This document shows positions 23,101-31,892 of a stretch of 64,000 bases of DNA, one piece after another. The stretch is taken from the NCBI GenBank assembly GCA_947184155.2, contig CAMXCT020000462.1, positions 101,001 through 165,000 of the forward strand, written 5' to 3'. Position numbers and translations under genes: made by a program. Source of the stretch: Cladocopium goreaui (taxonomy: Eukaryota; Sar; Dinophyceae; Suessiales; Symbiodiniaceae). Numbering within the stretch: position 1 is the first letter of the stretch; every line of letters begins with the position of its first letter. Under the pieces are notes generated by a model. The model was given only the letters and a program-made list of their open reading frames with translations, was not told the origin of the DNA and searched no databases.

Positions 23101-24155
23101 TGCCGACCTTCACCAGAGCCATCCCCCGAGCCAAAGGGAGGCCACCGCCGTCTCCGGCCGGAATTGCCTCGTGCGATGGGCCGACAATTGAACGGTGGAA
23201 GGCTGACCGGATGAAGTATCCCCCGTACACCTACAAGGAGGAGTATCTCTTCCAACATGAAGGGACCAAGGAGCTTAGAGTGGCGTCGGTGAACGAGAGA
23301 GAGCGCCTCATGGGGTACCCCACTGGGTACACGCTGGGGATGTTCAAGAAGGAGGCCAGGGATGAGCGAGAAGCGGATCGGCAAGTCGTAGCTCGTGAGG
23401 CGGCGTTGGGAAACAGCTTCCATGCAGTGACAGTGGCTTGCCTGATCGATCTTTGGTTGTGGTCACTTCAGGTGCGAACTGATCCCCTGACGCCAAAGGT
23501 GATCTTAAAGGACTGGCATGAGTCCATGGGGGTCACCGAAATTAAAGAGTATGGGGAGCTGGATGTTGAGGGGTCGCAGGCGATGCCGCTGAGTGAGGGG
23601 GACGAGCAGAGCCTCCACGAGGAATTTGAGAAGCGGTCGCCTCGTCGAGCGAAATGGCTCCGCCTGGCGGGTCACAGTACCCGTGGGCGGGCAAAAGCCC
23701 AGACCCTCAATGTCCGGCTGATCCATCAGTACCTGCGCCGGATGGAATTCCGAGGATCTGATGTGCGGCTCGACCTGCAGGTCGTTTACAGGCCTGATGC
23801 TGTCCTAAGGACTTCAGTGAGCCCGAACAGATGGATCTGGAAGGTGGGCCAGGCCTACAAGTGGCAGCGAGCGGAGCACATCAACCTGCTGGAGTTGCGG
23901 GCAATTTTGAGAACGCTCCAGTGGCGAGCCCGCTCTGCCGCCTTCCATAGCTGCAGGTTCCTGCACCTGTCGGACAGTCAGATTTGCCTGGCAGTGCTGA
24001 CAAAAGGAAGGAGTTCGTCGAGGAAGATCAATAGAATCTTGAGAAAAATTGCTGCTCTGTGTGTCGCTCTGAACCTCTATCCTTTGTGGGCCTGGATTGC
24101 AAGCCGGCTGAACCCGGCTGATGGACCCAGTCGAAAGTATGCCCCCAAAGATTAA
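19656..24155 (+). CDS. RT-RNase H polyprotein with nested DNMT3-like cytosine methyltransferase
   Basis: The 1499-codon frame opens at a TTG; the first ATG is residue 104 (19965), inside ORF1, so -1 frameshifting or internal initiation is likely. Residues 1-250 are low-complexity and Arg-rich. Reverse transcriptase: MDFRAVNSV (580), SADDLVAAFY (619), LPMGWSSAVG (666) and catalytic YIDDVN (721). RNase H begins at TASDASEHGGGMVYG (883). A cytosine-C5 methyltransferase follows (about 930-1272): FDFFAGIGGLSRAL (motif I), GGGSPCQGLS (IV, catalytic Cys), LENVV (VI), WVRRPRLYWAS (VIII), VNERERLMGYPTGYT (IX) and LGNSFHAVTVA (X). RNase H then resumes with HINLLELRAIL (Glu, about 1409), HLSDSQICLAVL (Asp) and SRLNPADGPSR (1483). 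All key residues of RT and methyltransferase are present. The methyltransferase thus splits RNase H between its first Asp and Glu. Confidence 0.9.
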   Translation: MAAVSKTPREATEGDDAGVNPILGREEHRGPGGGRLGKSPSHGVHQSSGASAAPSSGDRDPQLQGAHNDWDGSGLTTPRSAPGAGGSTLPAPEGARDELHRARMAHSETSGADPTDGRLPDVGSREEESSKAGTECQQAEGDGSEEQVSQIGTRRRHSGKDECRDATPSRRSRSRRRRRDQEGDHQREPSDHTRKRRRKRRHKRMVEEREAPEAMETERTPERKRSESEGARKRKGPGAGDGQNEEPDAETDWEQESLQSAQVEEGGEHLLGVLKSWLQSEECGGLSISQCGALLAVAAFRSGTPLGSYLSRALVPGSSSGQRNRRQRSLLPLPLWDDSVTELKNLQEEGEFRRLAGSWAEKKMSKDKAGRLSRKVGLLVWHGLTVTVLNFLWTGGGGKGEVAAGPPGKAQSQALDRIWELVKVFVDDNSESTSKVPRSPEMGEWGKKLGDVRVSYHGEVVEKAQRLTLDQILPGLPPMGYGASVALAELCEGEVREKLENPLGTLLPEDELPDDVPAPKIHASQEQWEKIAGELYRRGLVQPVEDPVKVKGQAILNGAFGVPKPGKFLEDERAILRLIMDFRAVNSVTEIVAGDVRSLAGAPSLQHVVLPAGKVIRMSADDLVAAFYLFRLPAEWSRLMCFASKVAWRCLGIDRDGAVYVGATVLPMGWSSAVGILQHAHRRLALRSPLAGGGGLLGPTEIRRDSIFPDLELEEVMWSLYIDDVNIMEVMDAKIAKEMEGKSSEEQERLRLAYQHWGIPISKEKALIRASKAEKLGAVVDGDRGDLRCSTKRALDSLSLGFWLLRQPQVPRKALQVFLGREVHSLQFRRPLFGIFDYLWKEVGDGAPMLELGVKSVEEVLLAGMSQALRVTDLRAGLNEVVTASDASEHGGGMVYGARLTSQGLKEVYTTEEGLEEVPSVDLSFDEKQVILVFDFFAGIGGLSRALQLAKVPVNRLVVVEQNPECRRLNLTRWPGCDIVVDIEKLTRKDIGRMMHSVPGITGVIAGGGSPCQGLSKLSVHRQHLEDPRSKLFYKFADVLGWIGETAASMEICFLGMLENVVGDEEDITEMSRVLEARPIKVCSSGLSWVRRPRLYWASTELEDHPSFTRGHHELYEEVVFEEGPEPLEHVPDEGWKWLAAVENEEARLPTFTRAIPRAKGRPPPSPAGIASCDGPTIERWKADRMKYPPYTYKEEYLFQHEGTKELRVASVNERERLMGYPTGYTLGMFKKEARDEREADRQVVAREAALGNSFHAVTVACLIDLWLWSLQVRTDPLTPKVILKDWHESMGVTEIKEYGELDVEGSQAMPLSEGDEQSLHEEFEKRSPRRAKWLRLAGHSTRGRAKAQTLNVRLIHQYLRRMEFRGSDVRLDLQVVYRPDAVLRTSVSPNRWIWKVGQAYKWQRAEHINLLELRAILRTLQWRARSAAFHSCRFLHLSDSQICLAVLTKGRSSSRKINRILRKIAALCVALNLYPLWAWIASRLNPADGPSRKYAPKD

Positions 24156-25116
24156 GCAGATGAACACAAAGGAGGAGAGGCGCACGGAGCGGCAGAAAAT
24201 CGGAAAACTAACGGAGCAGCAGGTTTCACAAAGTACCAAAGGAAGGTACCAAGAAGCACTTAAGGATTTAGAAAGTTTCACAAAGATTCCCTTGAGCGAA
24301 CTCCTTCACAGCAGTGGAGTCGATGAGGTTTTGGCCTCCTACGTTGAGATGCTGTGGGAGGATGGAGAGCCCAAGGTGAAGGCCAATTATACCCTTGCGG
24401 GGATTCAGTTTCACAGGCCGTCGCTGAAGGGGCAACTGAGACAGTCCTGGCGCCTCCTTTCACTGTGGAACAAATTGGAGGAACCACGGCGAGCGACGCC
24501 CCTTTCCCCATCACTTTTGCTCTCCTTTGCGGGGGTACTGCTACAATGGCAGTGGTCTCGGTTGGCCTGCTTGTGCACCGTGGGCTATGCTGGACTCCTT
24601 CGCACGGGGGAGATGTTCCTTTTGCAGAGGCAGCATGTGATATTGCCTCGGACGCCCGACCAGAGCGCCGTCCTTTTTCTGGTCAACACGAAGACGACAC
24701 AACGAAACCTTCTTCAATCCGAAAAGGTACTAATTAAGGAAAAGATTGCAATTGAAAGCCTGCGCTATTTGTGTGCAGGTCTTCGTAAGGAGGACTTTTT
24801 GGTGACCACATCCGCTGCCAAGTTCCGATCAGTTTGGAAGGATGTGGTGCAACACCTGGGCTTGCAGGATTTCAACTACCTGCCCTACAGCATCCGGAGA
24901 GGAGCAGCTACTGCAGCCTATAATGAGGGTGCAACTTTTGATGAGTTGCTTGAGAGAGGACGTTGGCGTCACATTGCAACGGCGCGCCTTTACCTCGATC
25001 AAGCTTTGCAAGAGTATGCCTGCATCAACCTTCCGGTACAGAAGCTACCATTGATTCGCGCTGCCCAACGAAGATTTGTGGCAGCCGAGTTAGGGAAGCG
25101 TGGAAAGGAAGGTTGA
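24121..25116 (+). CDS. Tyrosine recombinase (ORF3)
   Basis: A 331-residue protein from an ATG that overlaps the end of ORF2 by 35 nt in the +1 frame, so termination-reinitiation is plausible. The catalytic core of the phage-integrase family is visible: GYAGLLRTGEMFLL (Arg I, about 161), NTKTTQRN (Lys), YSIRRGAATAAY (box II Arg, with Tyr where His is usual), GRWRHIATARLYLD (Trp at the His/Trp position and the nucleophile Tyr, about 291). It would integrate the circular or double-stranded cDNA without target duplication. The stop codon lies within the B1 repeat, so the coding end and the repeat overlap by 14 nt. Confidence 0.9.
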   Translation: MDPVESMPPKIKQMNTKEERRTERQKIGKLTEQQVSQSTKGRYQEALKDLESFTKIPLSELLHSSGVDEVLASYVEMLWEDGEPKVKANYTLAGIQFHRPSLKGQLRQSWRLLSLWNKLEEPRRATPLSPSLLLSFAGVLLQWQWSRLACLCTVGYAGLLRTGEMFLLQRQHVILPRTPDQSAVLFLVNTKTTQRNLLQSEKVLIKEKIAIESLRYLCAGLRKEDFLVTTSAAKFRSVWKDVVQHLGLQDFNYLPYSIRRGAATAAYNEGATFDELLERGRWRHIATARLYLDQALQEYACINLPVQKLPLIRAAQRRFVAAELGKRGKEG

Positions 25117-25268
25117 TGGTAGGAATTTTTCCTTGTTTAGCCCCATCCCGAAGTACAGTTTTCTTGGGATGTGGGGCGATGCCTTTTTTACATTCAGACG
25201 GCACTTGACCCTGGCACAAAAGTTGTGCGCGTCTGAGAGTCAAGTAGGTCGGGAAGGCTGTAGTGTAT
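25103..25268 (+). repeat. Split direct repeat B1
   Basis: 166 bp, matching B2 at 25349-25514 with an offset of 246. It includes the last codons of the recombinase ORF and ends GGCTGTAGTGTAT, sharing TAT with the start of A2. Confidence 0.9.
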
Positions 25269-25324
25269 GTGTTCTCCGACAGGGGTTGCATACATGAAGC
25301 CTGGATGACCGGAGTTTCAAGCTC
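25266..25324 (+). repeat. Split direct repeat A2
   Basis: 59 bp identical to A1. It sits between B1 and B2, the layout that lets these elements rebuild both ends through a circular intermediate. Confidence 0.9.
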
Positions 25325-25348
25325 CCTCCTACCACCCCTTTCACCACC

Positions 25349-25514
25349 GAAAGGAAGGTTGATGGTAGGAATTTTTCCTTGTTTAGCCCCATCCCGAAGT
25401 ACAGTTTTCTTGGGATGTGGGGCGATGCCTTTTTTACATTCAGACGGCACTTGACCCTGGCACAAAAGTTGTGCGCGTCTGAGAGTCAAGTAGGTCGGGA
25501 AGGCTGTAGTGTAT
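25349..25514 (+). repeat. Split direct repeat B2
   Basis: The second copy of the 166-bp B repeat and the 3' end of the element. Host sequence (ATATATATGTGACATG) follows its terminal TAT. Confidence 0.9.
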
Positions 25515-25839
25515 ATATATATGTGACATGTATTGTACACTTTGCCATAGATGGAGGGATGAACATTATCCCAGGCTTTTGATCTAAAGGTCAAAAATAC
25601 CTGCATTTGAATTCTATCGCGTCAAACATTAAGTCCCTCCAGTATCTCTCCGTCGCAGTCTGAACTTGCTTGCAGCGTATAGCCTGTAGCTAGTGGATAC
25701 TGTTGGAAGGTTTGAATTTTATTTACAGATACCGCATTCTGTGTCTGTGCGCGTTACAGGGATTGCTGGCCTACTGCGAGAAAAGCGCCTCTCTGCTTGC
25801 AAGGAGATTTACATAGATTTACTTGCGTCTGAAAGAGCA

Positions 25840-28800
25840 TCTGTTGGGGTTCTATGGATGCGGTCTTATTTCATGTCGAAAGTTTTACGGATCCAGACTT
25901 CGATCTTGGACGGGCACAGTTTTTGAAGAGTTTTGAAGGTATCCGAATCTACCTGAACTGCGGTGATCACGGACACATTGCAGATGCCATCACCGCCAAG
26001 TTGCAGGTTCTTCTAGGGGTGGGTTGCTGAACTTGCAAACTTGGATTCCTTGAGATAATCGCTGTCATTCACATCATGTTGTTTTAGGTTGTGTATGTCA
26101 ACGAAATAATGATTCAGAAGGTTTGATGGATACGCTGTCATATGCCATAGCTTTTGACCCCATTTTTGGCGAACTTGAAACTGAACGCCTGCCAGGCTTT
26201 GGGCTTGGAATTTAACCAAGTCACCAGCAACGAAGGAACTGTCGCCCTTTGCAAGAAGGAAGCCTTGGATAAGTTGGAGGAGCCTGCCGATTGGAAGGCG
26301 CCTCTGTGCTGGCTTGGTGGCACCCACTTCTTGCGTAAGATTGCACATCAAGATGCATCAGATCCACATGATACTCTTAGTGCAAGTGGTGATACAACAT
26401 GGTTGGGACCGTCAAAGATAAAAAAAATCCGATGTATTTCATTTCAACATTCCTCCGACACCCACCTTCCGCCATATTGCCACCGCCTTCCGTCAACGGA
26501 GGCAGTGACGCTCTTCCGCTTTGACAGTCACTTCGCAGCCTTTCGGTGTACGGATCTGGTGATCCGTGCGGTGGATGTCTTGGTCACGAAGCCCTCGGAA
26601 CTGGCATTCTTCCCAGCGGCCCGGAACAGGAAAAACGAGCCGATGGATTGGGATGGATCTGAAACATGGGGATATCATGGGTAAATAGGACATATATATA
26701 TATATATGGGATACAAGTGGGATATAAATGGGATGGATTGGGATTGGGATGGATGATTCAGTCCACGGTTTGAGTGTTTGAAGTGTTTGATTTGCTTCGG
26801 TAAACGAATGTCCTCACACGTGGAGCAGATCATTTGTAGATGCAGCAACTGGACCGGTGGATACATCCCAATAGCCAGTAGCTATGCCATGAACTACTGT
26901 AATTCTGAAATTGGTGGATAGTTCTAGAATCCATTTATCATCATTCAACTAGCCTTTCTGCTTTGGGGACACCATTTCTACCGGATCTTAGTGGCAAGGT
27001 TCCTTTCTGGGTTGCAAGACATTTCTTTCCTCAACTTGGCGTTATTCTGAGGGTCCAGCTGTTGGCTGGTTAACGCTCCATTTAATGATTATTGTTTACT
27101 GTACTTATTATTATATGTATGTATAACAATCATATATATATATATTCATATAATATTATTATTAGTATTAGTGTTTTTATTATTAATATTTATTATATAA
27201 TAAATATATTCATAATATGTCAAATGTTTTTTTGTTGAAATCCCCATACTATCACAGTAAATATCCTTGTGAGTTGTTTTCTCCGAATATATCCATATTA
27301 TCTCCAGTTTTGATCATATTATCATCCATCAGAAAAAAAATCAATCCATTCAAATCCAAACATGTTCATAATCCTCAAGTTTCATGGCTTTCCCATGGCT
27401 TTCCCATGGCTTTCCCATATGGCTTTTCCATGGGTTTTCCATGGGTTTCCCCGCGGCACTGGAGGTTCCCAAGCTTCACATCCGGCGCGTCGGAGCCCAT
27501 GAGGCGCACAGCGCGGTGCGCGCACAGGAGCTGGGCGATGGCTCGGTGGAGTGCCGGGAGGCGGTGACCGAACGGTTGGGCGATGGCGATGTGGGGTTTT
27601 TCATGGGCAATTTACATGGGAAAAATCCATGGGAAAAAATGTGGGATATATAAGAGTCTATAATATGCCATATATTTCATATCAATGGATATTATGATGA
27701 TATGAAAATCATATCCAGTATGGAATATCCAAAAAAGAGATAAGAGTCTATGATATATCAATGGAAGAAAAATTATCGTCTACAAATGTCTACAATATCC
27801 CATTGAAATATCCCATTGATAATATGAAATATCTTCCATTTACATGATGGAGATCATGGGAAAATCCATGGGATCATTGGGATATCATGGGACTATATGA
27901 TGATTATCCCATGGGAGAATCATGGGAGAACATAGTCTGTAATATAGCCCCATGATCATTATAATATAGAATCTGGGAAACTATCATGATAGTTTCTGCA
28001 AATCATGGTTTCAGGAAAATCATGGAAAAATATGTTGTGTTATATTTTATGTTCATTTTTGCTGCACGTAGTGTCTGAAAGTGTATTTGGAGGTGGTTTT
28101 GGGGCTCCAAACACCTCAGAGGGTATTTGGAGCGGGGTTTTGAACCTCAGAGGTTCTGAGGCGGTTCAGAGCTAGGCGGTTCGGAGTATCCACATTCCCT
28201 AGAAAATGAGGACGAGTTACCACATGTTAGCCACATGTTAGCCGTATTTTCCAAGGAAATCCACCATGACTGGGGAATCTACGGGAAGGTCAAATTCAGC
28301 AACCCTGGAGTCCTGGTCCGGGAGATATCAACAATCAGAAATGGGATCTGAGCAATCAGAAATGGTGGGATTATCACCTAGAAAATGATGATGTTGGTGG
28401 ATTTAACCCACCCCAAATGTGGATTTCACTTGATTTAACCTCTAAATCTCTAAGAACAAGTGGACATTGAAACACTGGAATTTCTCATAGTTTAGCCACC
28501 AAGAATGAGGATTCAGATATTTTGAACTAGGGGGCGCTAATCGAAATAATGGAAATTCAAGTGATGGAGAAATAGAAAACATAAATTTCAAGGTTTATTA
28601 TATATCATTTGGTGACGAACATCCGTTTTGCAGCTCTTTGGGGGCTACATCAGTGTACCAGAGCTTTGACCCATAGCCACATCATCAAAGGAAGAACAAG
28701 ACCAGCGTGATATCTATATTAATATATATCCAGTAATTAGATGGATGATTTGCAGTTGTTGTTGAACATCATCAAACTTGCCACTTGTTCATGAAGCCAT

Positions 28801-29689
28801 TCATACAAACTCAATCGATGATAGCAGATGATATGGGCTGAGAACTTTCAAATGAACCAACAATTGCACATAGTTATCGGAATGATTATAAATAGTTCTG
28901 TTGATTTCCCACATATTCCCACTATTTTTTTCATTTTTTGCCCCTTCTTTTTGTCATTGCAGGTCAGTCATGCGGTGTCAAAGCTGCATCAGCTCATCGA
29001 GCGAAACTCGCCGCTGTTCCGACTGATGAACCAATGCATCATGAAGGTGGGAATCAATGGGAATCAATGGGTCGGTGGAAGGGAATATCTACCCTCTGGT
29101 AATTTAACGTAGCTATTGAAAATGACCATTTATAGTGAGTTTTCCCATTAAAAATGGTGATTTTCATTGATTTTCCATAGTTATGTTAATTTACCAGAGG
29201 GTACAGGAAACCGTGGTTTTTACTCTCACTTCTTTGGGGTTTCTGAAGCAGATTTTCCATTAACAAATTGAACCGATCCAGTGTGGGAGTAGATGGGTGT
29301 GTCTGAGAATCGGGAATACTGGGATACCCTTAAAATGTCATTTTTTGAGGGGAAATGGTGATAAACCATCAAATGTAGGGTTAACCTATGTTCAGACAAA
29401 CCCAGATGGGAATGGGAAGAGAACTTAACATGGAGGGTGGAAATCCTCAGAATGGGCAGAAGGGTCAATTTCACAACCCATCCTATGACTATTTGTTGGC
29501 TAGACTGTGCCAAATATGGGAAACTGATGGAAACTGACATCACATCCCCAAGGTAACCAGGTATGGAGTGAGGGTTATGTGGCGACACCCCAGGCTGCAG
29601 AGACGAATGTCTATGATGGCAGCAAAGTGGCCTGCGAGTTCGCCTTTGGTGACAGGACGGCAGATGCGGCAGCTTCTGTGAAAGAAAAG
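25840..29689 (+). CDS. MurG/MGDG-synthase-like protein, 3' exon block
   Basis: Exons continue the gene that starts at 12.0 kb. About 25840-26013: FHVESFTDPDFDLGRAQF and FEGIRIYLNCGDHGHIADAI, a glycine-rich loop typical of a C-terminal glycosyltransferase lobe. 26539-26615: CTDLVIRAVDVLVTKPSELA, ending FFP before a GC donor. 27465 to about 27590: VPKLHIRRVGAHEAHSAVRA and ELGDGSVECREAV; the FFP-VPK junction is in phase. 28963-29046: SHAVSKLHQLIERNSPLFRL, preceded by a classic pyrimidine tract and TTGCAG, ended by GTGGGA. About 29561-29689: VWSEGYVATPQAAETNVYDG and SKVACEFAFGD, ended by GTCTTG. A further open stretch at 26220-26330 (CKKEALDKLEEPADWKAPLC) may be exonic. No stop-bearing last exon was identified with confidence. 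Confidence 0.55.
27090..27220. repeat. TA-rich tract
   Basis: Runs of TATATA and ATTATT in an intron; simple sequence. Confidence 0.75.
27600..28960. other. Intronic stretch, AT-rich
   Basis: Many short repeats of CATGGGA, ATATCCCATTG and GATATC words at 27600-28020. No frame or splice-bounded exon is supported. Confidence 0.4.
29090..29203. mobile_element. MITE family A, copy 4
   Basis: TA-bordered ends CCCTCTGGTAATTTAACGTA and TTAATTTACCAGAGGG. The core GAAAATGACCATTTATAGTG and TTTTCCCATTAAAAATGGTG is well preserved. It lies in the intron after the 28963 exon. Confidence 0.9.
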
Positions 29690-30291
29690 GTCTTGGTCAC
29701 AGCCTGATGCCGTGTTTGCACCGGCTGGAAGGCAACTGTAGCACAAATGTATCAAGTTATGTCACAATTAGATGGATTTTTATCAAGTTTCTTGAGCCCT
29801 GTGCGTGCTTTCAAAATGTTCAAAAGCATGTTTAACTGCTATAGATCTTGACCAGTAGGGTCTCAGCCAGGGGTGGTCTTCATGATGGGGTTGGAAGATC
29901 ATGGAAGATCCTAAGATGTCCAGGGAATGATTTTGAAGCATGCAGGGCACACGCATCTCATGGTCAGTCAGACGTTTCAGTCCAGCAACGCTTTGTCTTC
30001 TGCAGAAGGATACAGTTGGACCAAAAAGGGCCTGGGCAGGGGCCAAGTTCAATCTGGCCGTGTTTCACTCTTACATTTCACATAACTTGCCCTGAACATG
30101 TAAAAATGATGGAACCAAAGATGGCCCAAGTGAGGTCTGTTTAAATGATGGGGCATTCATAGCTCATCCCGCTATCATTTTGCTGGAAAAACGCGTTCTA
30201 AGATGTTCCAAGATCTTATGGTTACACTCGAAAAGATCTGGCCATTGTGCCTGAGGGGAAATCTCTGCCTGAGTTTTCCACTGGCCAATAG

Positions 30292-31892
30292 GTACATGAT
30301 CATCTTTGGTGGGAAGCATCCGTTCCTGAACAAGCGAAATGAGCTGGATCAGAGGTTGATGCCAGACACTGAGACATGCCAACATCTAACATGCATAGCT
30401 GTGGGTTGCAGATCTGCAGGTTTGATGGAATGAATCTGGCGCTATTGATGGTAGCTTTGGATAAAGTCTTTACTTGGGTTGCTGGCATAGAAGCAACGTG
30501 GAACGTTGTGGTTGTGGCCAGAGGATCTGAAATTCTCTTGAGGATGGCAACGAAAAAACTCGTGCTTGCACACTGGCATGGATATGGGCCCAATCTAAAC
30601 ATAAGATGGTATGAAATGTGTCACTAAATGAATACATGGGCAAAATCTAAGCAGTAACGCATTTTTACTACTAAAAATCCCTTTCGCGTGTCACTGCTTT
30701 TCTGCCCCTCTTGCCCCTGCTTCCTTGCACACAGTTGGCATTAGCGGAGGTTTGCATGCTTGTCTCACCCCACCGCTGCCGTTTTTTCCTTCCTTTTTCG
30801 CTGCTTCATGCCTTGTGCGTTGCATGATTCACTCGCAAATAGAGGTGAATTGACTCCTCCCAATCTCCTCGCATATCAATGATCCTTTGGGTTTATGCTG
30901 TTATTTTACCTTCCAATGGCTGGATATAAATATCCGAAATGACTGAAAGTTAGATTCCTACCAGGAACATCCTTAATTACATCGATTCAATCATCTTCAA
31001 TGTCTACATATTGGAATATATTGGGACCAAATGAATGACTCAAACAGGGTCAAACAGCTCCAGGATCGAAGGTCGCTTGGACTTCACAGACACCTCCAGC
31101 GTCGCCGCGCAGGGCTTGGGTCTCTTCGGTGTGAAGCTCAGCGCTATCTGGGAAGCAGACCTGTAATGGGTATCTACTTGATTCTACTTCTATGATTTTC
31201 TATGTATATGTAATATTATGTAATATAAGCGTGTACATAAATATTCATGTGACATGCGTGCAGCATGCATATGGAAGATTGTATATAGGCAGGTATATAT
31301 ACATATATATACATGTACAGTACATGTTGTTGGACTGTATTCTAACTCCAATTTGTTTCATGCACATCCTTCCTGGGACTGGTGACAGCGAGGCTTGGGC
31401 GAGACGATTCAGAAGTTTTCAGAGACAGCCAGGAACGCCATGGATTCACCGATGTTTTTTTTTGGATTTTCCCATGTCAGGCCCCAGAAGGGGGAAATCT
31501 ACTGGGAATAGTTATGTCAACCCCCGAAATAGCACATCCAATGTTTCTTTTGACATGAAACTTTTTTCGAATGAGAGCAGAGGGTTTGTGCTATACGTTG
31601 TTCTCAATCATTTGAATCACTAAAGCTGTGCAGTCTCGTAGCAATTCTTGAGGGGCTCACACCGCAAGCACCACACAGTATATTTGTTGTTCATGTTCTA
31701 AGATGTTCTATGTGAAGTTCTGTGAAGAATGCCAGGAACTTTTGCAAGCGGCTGGCGGGGGAACCCGTGCCACTGCCAGATGGACGACAGACTGCGACAG
31801 ACTGCGACCAAGTTGCGACCAGTCGTTGGTGGCTCCGCTCCTGAGGTTTGTGTGAATGCGTCATCCAGGCTGACTGCCAGCAATGCTCTCAG
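30292..31892 (+). CDS. CDPK-like Ser/Thr protein kinase, 3' exon block (subdomains IX-XI)
   Basis: Five exons complete the kinase domain begun at 7.3 kb. 30292-30354: YMIIFGGKHPFLNKRNELDQ, the conserved segment after the WAAG helix. 31064-31130: IEGRLDFTDTSSVAAQGLGL, ending FG before GTGAAG. 31389-31432: RGLGETIQKFSETA, before GAACGC. 31736-31766: NFCKRLAGEP, before GTGCCA. 31846-31892: VCVNASSRLTASNALR, before GCCATT; RLTAS is subdomain XI with its Arg. All junctions keep phase. The 31432/31736 intron is GA-AG with CCAGGAAC repeated at both borders. Later exons (the C-terminal regulatory part) were not identified, and no EF-hand was found. Confidence 0.8.

Larger units (their letters stand above)
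18354..25514 (+). mobile_element. PAT/Ngaro-like tyrosine-recombinase retrotransposon with cytosine methyltransferase
   Basis: The element is complete, about 7.16 kb. It has three + strand ORFs: Gag-like; RT, RNase H and methyltransferase; and tyrosine recombinase. Its ends are split direct repeats in the order A1 (18354-18412), ORFs, B1 (25103-25268), A2 (25266-25324), B2 (25349-25514). That arrangement is known from PAT and Ngaro elements of the DIRS group, which integrate with a recombinase and make no target duplication. A1 and A2, and B1 and B2, look identical over the matched lengths and all ORFs are open, which suggests recent insertion. The GC content is visibly higher than that of the surrounding host DNA. 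It lies in an intron of the MurG/MGDG-synthase-like gene, in the same orientation. Confidence 0.9.
11721..30291 (+). other. 18.6-kb kinase intron containing a nested gene and a retrotransposon
   Basis: The kinase exon ending at 11720 stops after GGT GT, and the next kinase exon starts at 30292 with G TAC ATG. Joining them gives ...DMWAAG-V-YMIIFGGKHPF in frame, with GT...AG ends (GTCCAT; AATAG). Typical kinases of this type have one or two more residues between WAAG and YM, so a tiny exon may lie between. The interval holds the exons of the MurG/MGDG-synthase-like gene and the complete tyrosine-recombinase element. The alternative is a mis-joined assembly or a rearranged locus. Confidence 0.6.

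Noticed and set aside
22749..23423. 224-codon - strand ORF
   Set aside because: Antisense shadow of the methyltransferase part of the recombinase element.
25025..25606. 193-codon - strand ORF with an internal repeat
   Set aside because: Its repeat is simply the antisense of the B1 and B2 copies of the retrotransposon.
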